From Schistocephalus solidus (lineage: Eukaryota; Platyhelminthes; Cestoda; Diphyllobothriidea; Diphyllobothriidae): a stretch of 64,000 nt of DNA. The notes below the pieces were generated by a model. It saw nothing but the letters and a program-made list of their open reading frames with translations. It did not search any database and was not told the DNA's origin. Shown here one piece after another: positions 47,701 through 59,045 of the stretch (position 1 is the stretch's first letter; each line of letters opens with the position of its first letter). The stretch is taken from positions 134,501 to 198,500 of the forward strand of contig WEDG01000461.1 of the NCBI GenBank assembly GCA_017591395.1. Reading direction: 5' to 3'. The translations under genes were made by a program, and so were the position numbers.

Positions 47701-50700
47701 TGTGTCCTTTTCCTGGCGGGTGTTAGCGATAATTGTTTTGTTAATGGTATACATTTACGACGTGGTCGGCGGCTGGGAGTTCAAAGCGACGTTTAATCGT
47801 TTGCAAATATTGTGGTCTGTTCAGTCCTGTAAATGACATTGATTTGATGACACAATAGTTTGAGCAATCCTGCGACAAAAAAACAGGTAAAAGTACCCGC
47901 TAGTTATTACCATGCCCAGTAGATACCTCAATTAGACCATATTTTGAACTTTCGATGTGACTTGCGATAAGTACCACAGTTATCGGAGCGTGAGGTATAA
48001 GTGAAAAATTCTACCTTGCTTTTTGCAGAGTGAATAAGAATCATGACACGGAGATCCACAGCAGAGGGATATTCACCGAAACAAGAAGGTTTGTGCAAAG
48101 AATGAAGTAAAATAATAACCCTATTGTGCCTAGCCATTATGAAACTGTCAAATACTAAAACTGAAAGCGATGTAATAAGCAATGATACAGATAAATTTGC
48201 AGAGACTTCCTTGTTCCTTCAGTATGCGCTAGCAGAACAAATAGCAATAATAAATTTTGAGGCCACGATAAAACGACCGAAGAAAAGCGGGGTGTTTTGT
48301 CTGCAGATGTTTAATCGCGAATCCTCCCTTCGAGCTTAGACCTACCAACAACAATAATTCAATGCCTGAACTTACCTAAACCCGTCGCTATAGGGGAGTT
48401 TAATTTGTATTTCTTATTCATTTGTGGAGAGTAGCGCCTCTTACCCTGAAATTAGAGCAACATACTATGTTCTCAGACTTTATCATCCTTACTCAAGGAC
48501 TATGTACATTAAATATGCCATCTCAATAAATGTTTAAAACTTCGATTCAAAGAGCTTGCCTAAGTAGTCTTGTTATATTAAAAATATCATTCAGCATAAT
48601 CCTAGGGTTGTTCAATCGCTGTAAAAAATTAAAATGACTAAATACATACGTAAGCTTCTTCAAGACCGTTATAAATTAAAATACATTTAATAAAAACAAT
48701 GAACAAATATATTGCTTCTTTTAATCATTTGATAGAAATTCACTTAATCTTTAACTATAATTGAAGAAAGTGTTCCTCTAACTTTTAAATTTTTATGCCC
48801 GAATAATCCTCAAATTAAGTACAAATACAGGTTCTTGCGTTCAAAATATTTGGAATTTAGGGATTTTAAGTTTTCCACTGAGATTTAGGAATGTATCATT
48901 TAAGTCGAACGCTTTTTTTCATTTCTATGTTTTCCTGGAAATAAGAGGGCTTGCGGTTGCAATACCTTTGCGATTCGCATAAGTAAGCCTCTATTACTCC
49001 AAAATTCATGATTTATTTTTCTTAATTTTTAAAGCAAGACAATGTTTAACAATTTTGGTGTAAAATTTGTTTTTGCAAAGAATCAGATTTCAGATTCTTC
49101 AAGTGACCTGAAAATGTGCAAGTTTTTTAACACAATGAAACATTCTGAAATGGGTTTTTACAGACAATTCATCAAAATAAGTCTACATAAATTCTGCTTT
49201 TTCCAAGAATTCTGCATAAATGAGTTTCTGAAATAAACACAATAGCATAGTCATTTTGCTAAAAGTGCATTTTTTACTAAAATGTAACTTATAAAGTAAA
49301 TATTTGTCTGTACGAAACTAAAACATACTTTTTCGATTGCACAATAAATTTAAGAAAATATGAAAACATTCCATCTGTGAGATAAAGTGTCACTGATTGA
49401 TTTGAAGCTGAAGATTTCGAGCTAAATGCGTGGAACTATAGGCTTCGAGGATGAAAGTTTTTGAAGAATAAAACACGTGCCTTATGAGTTAACCCTAGTC
49501 GGTTGTGACATCAACTAGTCAGTATCCAGTATAATCACTGCTTAACCGATGGAAGCTTAAACGTATACATTTAGAACATGCTGTCCGTTGGAGAGTTACA
49601 TCACAGGTAATTAAAATGTTGGTATTGCAAAATCTATACTCTTAGAAGCATTTGTTCAAAACTCACCAAGGCAGCCAATTTATTAAAACATAAGTCAAGA
49701 AAACTATTGAAATCCATCAACGTGCCTATGCACATTATTTTCTCCGGTTAGATTAATGATACTATTCAGAGGCTAAAGCATTAGGTGAGGCTAATACTAA
49801 GATAAACAGGTTCAAATTGACCGACAAGGATTAAAAATATATAACTAAATTACGATGACTTCGATATAGTAGTTCATTTATGAAAAAAACTTGTAGCCTA
49901 TTGAACGCCATCAATGAAGAATATACGAAATTTTCCCAGAAAGTGCATCCACTGCAGGGAAGCAAATTAAACGGTATCTTCAAAAAGAGCAGCTCAAAAT
50001 GAATATTCACAATTTTTAAATTTCTTCGTAAACCAAAAATCGCTTAGCAGAGGATGATGACTGATAAAATAAATACCGTAATGCGGTACTCAAACTATTA
50101 GTTAATTGTGGTAGGTCCACATTTCCTACTAGTCTACTTAGTAATTTATTTTCCCTTATAATATTAAACATTTCATTTCATCATTTTGCCAAATTGTATG
50201 TACGCTTAGGTTAATTAGCATTTCATCCTAACTGACTGAGTACAAAGAAGACGAATTAGTTGCCACACATTTTTTTCTCTGCAACATAATGTGGGAATGG
50301 AAAAGATTATGTGTACCTAATAATATGGCAAACATCGCTTTAATGCAAAGGAATATATCATCTTTTTAATCAACTCAGAAACGAATGCTCTTGCAGTTAG
50401 TTACTCATTTTATTATCAAACTTTATGAGTTCAATTCACCAGTTAAAATGATACCTGAGCTGAAATCCATCAGCTTTAATCAGGATAACCACGTAATCTG
50501 TGAAAAATGCTAAAATACCGAATCTGAAAAAAATTTACAACTAGAGTATACATAAGAAATTACAAGGAAAATGCAGGGAAACTCGCTGATGGGTCGAACC
50601 TACCGCGAAAGTGTCGTAAAGTGCAGAATATTTGAAAAACATTCATCTGAATTTTCAAATCGTACCTCATGTTTAGTGAGGATAACCATGCAGTGTATAT

Positions 50701-52463
50701 ATCTATATAAACGTACATCCGGGGCAAAAGTGTCATCATTTTGTATTTTTCTGCGTTTATATACTTTTAGTACGCAGGCTAAAATAGATAGTTTTCGTTT
50801 TATTCTTTAGGTAGAGCGTAAATTTCTTGCTGTCAAAATTTGGCCGTACCCTAATCCAGTGTGCGGAGGACACGTTCCTTGAGCCTGGGCGAAACGTATG
50901 AGCTGGGATTCACCTTCCATCGTCAAACAAAGATAACATGCGAAATTACACGCTAGTGAGATTCAGTAACCTAAGATCCTCGATACGGAATCCAACTATT
51001 TTGTTTTTAAAGACCTGCATTATTTGCCATTACCTGCGGTGGATACGCAGAACCCCTGATAATGGAATACGCTTCTGAAACCTTCGTATTAACAGCTTAA
51101 GTGCATTTTAAGAATGCCTAACTTTTTTTTTATGTAAATGAGGGAAATCTTTTTTGTTTTGATTTGTTTTAAACTTGATTAGAGTTCGGAAATGCGATTA
51201 TAGAATAATTTATCAGAAAGTCCTAATATAAGGTAGTCCGCAGGTTTCGATGGACAATTCTGTCCATATAAGGTAGTCATATAATGTAGTCAGCAGGTTT
51301 TGATGGAAAATTCTGTCTCTGTTCTGCTGCAATCGTCTTTTGAAAACGCTTTTCATTTTAAAGGTAAATTTGCGGTAGGTGGCCTTAAGCATGAAACATT
51401 ACTCACAATACATACATACATACAATTTATTTGATATTGTACGATTATTTATAATAAGGCGTGTGCTGAATATAATTTAGGCAGCTCACATTTCTGCTTA
51501 CTGGCGAAAAATTAAATTAAATAAACGAACCAAACTCTTATGTATGAATATTTGAAATTCTTCTTTGTTGCCTCAGTACATCGCTCAAACGAAATCACAG
51601 AAGACTGTCAATTCCTGAGAAAATTTTGTCAACAGCTGAAATTTCATGCTCTACAAATTCTACCCATTTGCACGTTAAAAAACGCCGTTCAGGCTATGCT
51701 ACGAAGGTAATGGTTGTGATACTAATTGAATCAAACATTAACAGCTTTATATGGACTCGTGATTATATGGATTTCCAAACCGACGGAGAAATATTTTTTA
51801 CGATGAAGCCTAAGAGAATACTTAATTTAAAAGGAAAGGAAAAAAAGAAGAAGTATTTCATTCTATGCGTTTTTGAAACATTTTAATTTCCACTGGGAGT
51901 CAAGTTTCAACGCAAATATCAATCCAATTTAAATATATATTTTATACGGATGAGACTTTTGCAAGTGACCCAAAAGACCTGCATTTAATAACCGATATCT
52001 TGCCATGTCTGAACTGTCTAAAGCTTATGCTCCACTATAATAAATCCTGCAACACAAAAAAGTAAGTCCGCTCTGCTCGAAATAGTTTTTCAGAAGTATT
52101 TTGCATGTTACACGCCTCCTATAGAACGAAACCTGATTTACCTTATTTTATTTCCCCAAACCTGTTACCTATAATTTAATGCATATTCTCAAACTGCGAC
52201 TTTATTGAATACTTTACTTGGCAAAAGCAATTTTTTCGGCTCCAAAAAGCATTAAAACATCAATAAAAAGTGTCAGTTCATCCACAGATTTTTAAATACC
52301 CAAATCAAATATTGTGTGAGCATTTACCGATTGCGAGGCCAATATTGTCACAAATGTGATAAGCAAACTTAAAATTATACAATCTTGTAGAGATTGATAA
52401 GAATTGGTTAGGTTTAAGCAGGTCTGTCATGCAGATAGATTCAGTGAAGCGTACAAAGCGTAC
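44707..52463 (-). other. HCN intron (7757 bp)
   Basis: Bounded by a GTACGC donor after the pore exon and a TTTTTTAG acceptor before the C-linker exon. The content is AT-rich with no recognised element; a short CATA microsatellite lies near 51411-51424. Frames such as plus 45887-46081 and plus 51626-51886 show no motif. Confidence 0.75.
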
Positions 52464-52682
52464 CTTTTCACGATACATCTTTTTGGAGCAGTCGAACGAT
52501 TGAATGAGAGCGGCAGCATGACCAACGAAGAGAGCATAACAAGTGGATCCAGTCATCATGCTGATGATAGTTATCCAGGCTTCGCTTGCACTGGTTGGTG
52601 GGAACCGACCATATCCTATTGAGAGCATGTGAGACATCGCCTTAAAGAGGGCCCATGTGTACTGCTCAAACCACCCGGCGTT
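52464..52682 (-). CDS. HCN: HCN channel, pore helix, selectivity filter and S6 exon
   Basis: This exon of 73 codons begins NAGWFEQYTWALFKAMSHML, continues with the filter SIGYGRFPP, and then S6 with MMTGSTCYALFVGHAAALIQS, ending CSKKMYREK. GYG is the potassium-type filter that in HCN channels also passes sodium and carries the Ih current. ALFKAMSHML and GHA.ALIQS are specific to HCN and separate it from EAG and CNG channels. The acceptor is TTTTTCTTACAG before AAC; the donor is AAAAG followed by GTACGC; both ends are phase 0. The length of 219 bp equals, as I recall, the matching vertebrate exon. Odd points: Ser replaces the Cys usually before IGYG, and the turret reads NAGW, so the N-x-S/T glycosylation site of vertebrate HCN is absent. 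Confidence 0.96.
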
Positions 52683-55600
52683 CTGTAAGAAAAACATGCA
52701 ATTTTTACAATCAAAATTTTGATGACCAGTTTCCAGACCACACAAACCACAAGGCACGAGATATGCATGACCCCATTAGTTTCCGATAAACAATAATATT
52801 TTACCCTTGACGTAAAAACAGTATGAACTCTAAAAGCAAAAATTTGTTTAAGCAAAGCAGCCTCTGCAGGAAAATGTAAATTTTTGCTAAGTAGTCTCGA
52901 GCTTAACCAAAAATATTTGGTCATTTTAATCTCGGATAAAGTTTTTGTGGTACCGTTTCTGCTAATGCGTATTTAGGCAGCTGATTAAACAAATTTACAA
53001 AATTTTAAGCAGTATTTTTAATATTTATTTTAGCTTTTCTTGTGTATGGTGAACATTTTGGTAATGCGTATTTAGGGAATCGAACGGATACATAATTAAC
53101 TTGCAGTGAAGAGTTCAATATTTGTGTAGCTATTGTTAGTGTTATCCTGTTATATAGCCTAAAATAAACCAACACAACGATCCTGGTTCATTTTATGAAC
53201 AAGAGGTAGTCGTTTTGTGCGCAAAAACATTTATAAATACTTTTCCGAGGAATAATCTACTTCCATTTTTCCACTACTGTATCTTGAAATTATAAACATG
53301 TGAATGATTGACAGTGAGCTACGCTGCAAAAACCTCTTAAAATAAAACTTATACGAGATTATTCTTCAGTATATGTTGATCCAATTCTTCAATGGCCTCC
53401 GTAGAACACCTACTGCTTCTTTGCCTTTAGGCGCCTTGTCTAGCATAAACCACCGTCCCTATCATAAAAACGCCTAGCCAATTTACAGTAGATTTCCTAA
53501 CTCATGAAAGTTTTAGGATCAAAATTCAAGGTGGTAGTATCGCACACACTTTATTGTGATCGTCGGAATGAATCGAGATGGAGAAATATGCTTACTAATA
53601 AGGACAAAGAGTTGCACCGAACAGGATGACGGAGTCCCCACTAAGCGAGCGCATATGGCCCTCTTTCGTTTGTTTATACTTGCAATAATATTGCCTACAC
53701 TTCCTGAACCAAATCATCGATTCAAACATAGTAGAAACAAGAAAAGTGCGTTTTTGCGGACATGTGGTGTTTGACAGTAGTGCATCTTCTGAGACTAGGA
53801 GGACGTCCATTGCGGAATGTCTATTGCAAGAGAAAAGTAAGCTTTGAGATTATTGTAGTGCACACAGAAGATTTCTGGTCGATGTATTCTTGTGGAACAG
53901 ATTCTTTTAATCTCTTGATTACGCGAAGCTGTTCACTTATGAGGGATTCGCTTCAGATCTGCATATAAAAGTGAAAAGTGGGCCCTAAAAGGGCACAATT
54001 CGTCCTTTCTTGCTATCCAAGAATTTTTCTATGCTACTGAAAACAACGGATCAAAACGTTGTATTATAAAAAAATATACGAACCGGAAAGAGTTTCAATA
54101 TATGCCTTCAGAGAACGGAAAATTTGGTTTTGCGTTCAAGAATATCAGGTATAGGCAAATATGGGAAATTGTATTGTTTCCAGGAAAAAAAAGACAGATG
54201 CAGTTTAAGAAATTAAGTTTTGGAAACTTGTGACAGCATGTACCAAAAAATGATAAATAAACTTTGTGAATGTATTTTTTTACCTCATCGATAATTAGGA
54301 CTTGAAACACGCATATATTTATGAAAAACAGCGATATGCGACCACTTTTCTGTGTCACGGCGCAGGTGAAAAGGGTACAAACAAGTTCTTACTATATTGA
54401 ATAATGAATGAATACGGAAACATGAAACGAATAGCGCAAAAGATGGAAATTTCTTCACAACATTTTAAGTATATATTCGGCCTTCGTTTATGCATTTGAA
54501 ATCGTAAATGCGGGCCTAAAAGTACGAAAATATAGCAAAAACGCACAATAGGCAAACATAGGTGAGATCTTTTATTTCAGCACATATTGAAGTTATTATT
54601 TTCCATGGAGTCGAGAAACAGGTCAAACGTCCCCCTTTTTCCTTGACTTCATGTTGGAAAAAGGTATAATAACACAGACGTTCGAAATATTAAATATAAG
54701 TGTTTGTGTAAAGAGGTAACTTATTAAAGGAGTTTTCCAAATGGATCTTAGGTAAACTTATTATCGACTTACGTTGTAGGCATTTATTCTTGCGGCAAAC
54801 AGTTTTCATGTTTGTGTTAGTCCACAACTATGACCCAAATGGTTATCTGCATTTGAGAGTGGCTCAAAACTCACACTTCCAGTAAAGGCCTTTAAGAAAT
54901 ATCTTATTTTGAAAGTTTTGAAAAGCACATAAAAAAGAATCTATATTTATGGGCAATGAACAGAAAACACAGGAAATCGTGAACATAACTGTTTTAAGGA
55001 TGAGCTGAAACTCATCGTTACCAAACACCTGAACTATTTATCAAGAAAATTCACAAAAGATTGACCTCTTAATATGCACAAAATAGCACGTTTCAGATTT
55101 CACCTGAAAATTCTATTTAAATTTATTAGTCACTGAAAAGCCTGTCACAATATTAGTTTTAAAATATTTTATTCCTGTGACGTTCCTGTCCACGCAATCA
55201 AGCAAAAGTCTCTTTGCCTTAGTCAAACACATATTAGAGAATACAGAAACGGAAAAGAAACGGCCGATTCTCGTGAAACCATGTTGGAATATTTGCTTGA
55301 AATGTAAGCTGTTTGGTAACGACCATCACATTCATTGCCATTTCATTGCTATTTCTTAACAACGTTTTAATAACTTTTAAACCACAATATACCTGCTTTT
55401 TAAGAACGTTTGCTTCTTTACTGCTGTAAAACTTTGCGGCACGACGTGTGGGCTGATGTCCAATAACGGGCCTTTTCTAATGAAATCCATACGATTTAAT
55501 GAGATTGGACAGGTACTGTATGTAAACGTAAAGAAATTCAGGAGCTCTGATTAAGAATGTTTTGATAAAAAAATCTGTGCAACGCTTTAGTTCCACATTC

Positions 55601-56768
55601 AACAAATAATATTTAAAAATCCCAAAGTATTTATCAATGCCTAAATAGCTTCTTGAAATTTGTGCAGAATTTGCTTTCTTTAAAAATACACAATAAATTA
55701 TCGTAGAAACCATTCACGTTTAAGACCGGAAAATGTAAACTTAGGCAAAATTATAAATCTTTTATCAGGCTCTCGCCATGTGGCACCTTGATCTATAAAA
55801 CACGACGTAAACCCTCTTGCTTTAGAAAACCCTCGGTTGATTAACGCAAAGCTGAAAAATTTATTGGGTTTCATATTCCCGTTTTTAATCACAAAAGTAA
55901 ACACCCTGGTGTCATACTCTATACTGACAATTATTTTTGTAAGGAAATTAACCATCAGGGTTATCCAAGTGGACAGTCAAAATTAGTTTTGCGTGTGCTA
56001 TTTTATTAAATGAGGTTTTTCCTACAAAACACTTTACGAATTTCCACTTGTTTTTTTTAAACACATTTAATCTCGCATTTTATGATATCCCCGCCTTTAT
56101 TACGCATATTGCTCCTCGAGACTAATGAAATAAACTTTTATACATTTTTCTGTTATTTCCTTTGACTGAATGTCATTCATTAGTCAGTAGTTATTCTGAT
56201 CAATGCAGTTGTGTCAATTTTCTCTAGATAAAACGTACCCTTGAATCCAACTGTAGTTCATGAATTGCGTAACATCTTACATATAATATGACGCCATTTC
56301 TAAAAGTTTGAGCGTGATATTCAATAACTTGTTCATGCTTTAAATGAGCAGATTTATCTCATGCACTAAAGACTGGCATCAAAGGTTCAATGAAACAAGC
56401 AGGAACCTTTGTGAATGAAATATTGCAGCAAAAAACATAGTTAAACGTAACTTTGAGTGTATTTAAACACCCAAGGTTGCGTAAATTGGCTGTGTGTAAA
56501 AATACAAAACAAATTAAGGTGCACATATGATGTTTGCGTAGAGATCAACCAGTCATCGAAAGATCGGTTTCACAACCTGGTTGCAGTGTGGTCCTTCACC
56601 TGTCGAAACAACATTCTAACACGCAGCTACTACTAACAAACAGTTAAAATGATTTTTCGCTGCAAAAACTGTGAAATTTGTTTAAAATCATTTTCAACTG
56701 TTTGCAAAGTACATGTTTATCAAAACATATAAAAGACACTCAACCAGATTGAAGTATCTGAAAATTAC
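52683..56768 (-). other. HCN intron (4086 bp)
   Basis: Bounded by an AAGG-GTAATT donor and a CTTACAG acceptor. It holds long repeat D copy C and otherwise AT-rich sequence without features. Confidence 0.75.
53486..55520. repeat. long repeat D, copy C (in HCN intron)
   Basis: The most complete of the three copies. It matches copy A (24665-26285) almost base for base over 53613-55233, and copy B (26654-29560) more loosely at both ends. The left end starts at TACAGTAGATTTCCTAA and the right end stops after GGACAGGTACTGTATG. Orientation is the same as A and B. No domain or terminal inverted repeat was seen. Confidence 0.8.
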
Positions 56769-56918
56769 CCTTAATTTGCATTTCATAACCCAACTGTCCG
56801 TGGGGTATTCATTCAGCATGGGAATGAGGAACTGGAGGCAGGCGTTCCAGTGGCCAAGTAGGAGCATGAGAAGAACCAGATTAACGATTCCAATAAACTT
56901 GTTTGCGACGTTGATAAA
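56769..56918 (-). CDS. HCN: HCN channel, S5 exon
   Basis: This exon of 50 codons reads FINVANKFIGIVNLVLLMLL, then LGHWNACLQFLIPMLNEYPT and DSWVMKCKLR. It is helix S5 and the outer turret. GHW..CLQFL.PML is a strong HCN signature. Joined to the pore exon, the distance from the turret Trp to the next Trp (ten residues between) is the same as in human HCN. The acceptor is TTTTCGCCCTAG before TTT, and the in-frame TAG inside it rules out an upstream extension. The donor is AAGG followed by GTAATT. The exon is 150 bp against the 162 bp I recall for vertebrates; the 5' boundary is shifted by four codons. The preceding S1-S4 exons were not found. Confidence 0.92.
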
Positions 56919-57550
56919 CTAGGGCGAAAAGAAAGCATTTTCAATACGTGAGAGTAAAAGCCTTCAGCAAAATTTACGAACTCCTCCGTGCTCTATAAAA
57001 ATCCCCAAGCATAATAAATAAAATGAAGGATAGTAAAGAGAAGCAATGCAGAACATTAATGAAGCCGAAAGCCCTCGAAGTATGTTAAGTTATCTTTTAT
57101 CTTTCAAGTTAAAAGTGATAGTTTGAAAATTGCTCATGTGTGCCACATAACATGAAGGTGAATTTTAAAGGTACTTGCGGTGCCAATACACAGCCTTCCA
57201 TTTGCATATTCTCCACCTAGCGAAAGTATGCAAAGACTGTTTGCATACAAGTGCGCACGGTGGCCTATATTTCCGTGTTTTAAAAGTCTGGCAGGAGAAT
57301 TGAGAGTCAAATAGGTAGTACAAATTCATTTTTAATGCAAGATTTTGCGCTCGATTTCAACAACCTGGGACACGCTAACAAAATAAATTTAAGTGATGAT
57401 AATACCAATTTTCAACGCTAGGGAAATGAATTGTTTTGCAAAATTTGGCAAAGTTAAGGGATCTAATTTCTTAAAGAAACTATACATAAATGGAATGAGT
57501 GATACTTTTCTTCCCATGAAATTTGTATGAGAATTTTTCTTCGTGAGCAG
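56919..57550. other. unassigned, upstream of the S5 exon
   Basis: Expected to be HCN intron. I searched on the minus strand for the Arg-rich S4 segment and the QWEE motif up to the window end without success. Confidence 0.5.
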
Positions 57551-57674
57551 GGACAGTGTGATAGACGCAGAGAAGAAAATGGCAAAATACCCCGAGGTCA
57601 CATACTTTCGGGGAGTTGACGTCCGGGATGTTTTGTACCCACGGAGATTACAAAACAAAATCCGTAATTTCTAA
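57551..57674 (+). other. candidate exon of unknown gene
   Basis: A block richer in GC than its flanks follows a good acceptor (TTTTTCTTCGTGAGCAG at 57534-57550). The open plus frame reads DSVIDAEKKMAKYPEVTYFR, then GVDVRDVLYP, and stops at 57672. It looks protein-like but I do not recognise it; VTYFRGVDVRDVL has a faint likeness to a Sec62 segment that I would not rely on. The opposite strand also has an 89-codon frame here (57389-57658), so even the strand is uncertain. Confidence 0.2.
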
Positions 57675-58073
57675 CTATTTTATGCAAAATCTACATAAAA
57701 ACAAAAAGCAACCAGATTTAAATTTGACTAAGAAGATTCAATATTCAATTTAAGTTAATTTTAACTAGAAAATTAGATAGCGCACAAAATGAAAAAGCAA
57801 TGTTTACAGTTTCTATTGAAGATAGAAAAACAGTTGAAATTAAAATGCAGATCGTTACACGACTTCTAAGCAATCATCACCTTAGATACATATGTCCGAA
57901 ATGATCAGAGCAGGATACATTATGTATTTTAAGTATGCTCTTGACAAAGTGTAGCGTAAAAGGTATTTTTTTGGCTAAAACGTGGACAGGACAGAAGTTA
58001 TCTTCCGACTGGCTCAGGGTTTACCGGCATATTCACAGATGGAAGATTTAAAAACAGACGGATGAACATTATT
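57675..58073. other. unassigned AT-rich sequence
   Basis: No feature seen. Confidence 0.4.
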
Positions 58074-58110
58074 GGCCAAGAAAAAGAGACTCCAATGGCC
58101 ATTTCTAGAA
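58074..58110 (-). repeat. SINE fragment, copy 5
   Basis: AGACTCCAATGGCCATTTCT matches the 3' part of the SINE body read on the minus strand; only about 40 bp remain. Confidence 0.5.
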
Positions 58111-58555
58111 ACTGCCTTCACGGTACTTAGTTGTGAGCTTTTAAATAGCTATCACCTTCTGGTATCAAAAGAAAACGGAACGAAAACGTTTACTATGGGT
58201 GTGGCGCTCAACTAGGAAATCGGGAGACATAAAGTCTGCAATATGGAACTGATGGTAATAAGGATTTTATAAGGATGATGAAAAACTCAGGCAGAGTTTT
58301 TTACGCAATAAAATTTAATTTACGCCCTAGGCTTGTTTAATTGCATCAATAAAGTTTATACAGCAAACGCGAAATTTAAAAAAATACTTATATTCGTGAA
58401 TGTTTAATAGGCCGAAAAATGAAAACCGAAGGAAAACTGATACCAGGCTGTGAGGGTTAATCTTATCATCAATTTATTAGAAACATATTGGTCGGGACTG
58501 AAGATATAATTGAGATTGAAAACCTAACTACCTAAAGCCTGACGCTTAGATGCTG
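58111..58555. other. unassigned sequence
   Basis: No feature seen. Confidence 0.4.
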
Positions 58556-58760
58556 GCTAAGATGCAAACCTTAACATCTAACCCTTATCCCGGTCCCAAC
58601 CATCCTGCTTCAAACCCTTACCCAAAACCTGACCTTAACCCTGAAATCTAACACCAACCCTATCCTCTCACCCCTTAATGATTAATCCGAACCTCGAACC
58701 CTTATCTCTATCTCTAACACAACCTTGTAACCCAAAATGTTTACTCTAAACCAGAAGCCC
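58556..58760. repeat. degenerate telomere-like tract
   Basis: Repeated variants of (T)AACCCTTA, ACCTTAACC, CTAACCCTTATCCC and CCTATCCTC over about 200 bp. They resemble decayed copies of the CCCTAA telomere repeat used by flatworms and many animals. C-rich strand on plus. Confidence 0.6.
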
Positions 58761-58966
58761 CTGATTGTAAGTTTAAGGCAAACGAGAATCAAGAAGAAAG
58801 AAAAATGGTATGTAAGTGAATGAAAAATGCATATGGTATGGAGGTAGCTCAGGATGGAAAAACGCGACCAGTCATCTAAGATGGCATTGCATCCGGGAAA
58901 AAACGACTTACTACAGGCCGTGTTGCGTAAAAATTCCAGAGGATCCGAGTCCTAAATATAGCCTTA
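58761..58966. other. spacer between telomere-like tracts
   Basis: Non-repetitive; a 58850-58930 block is GC-richer, with nothing recognisable. Confidence 0.35.
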
Positions 58967-59045
58967 AAACTAGCCTTTAACATAACTCAAACCCTTAAAT
59001 GTCCTCTTAGCCTTAACCCTCCAAACCCTACCAATAAGCCCACCA
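58967..59045. repeat. second degenerate telomere-like tract
   Basis: CTCAAACCCTTAAATG, CTTAGCCTTAACCCTCC and AAACCCTACC repeat the same motif in the same orientation as the tract at 58556-58760. Confidence 0.5.

Noticed and set aside
57389..57658. Minus-strand frame with YFAIFFSASITLSLL considered as HCN S3-S4
   Set aside because: It lacks the regularly spaced arginines of S4 and the QWEE end, while the other HCN exons are strongly conserved.
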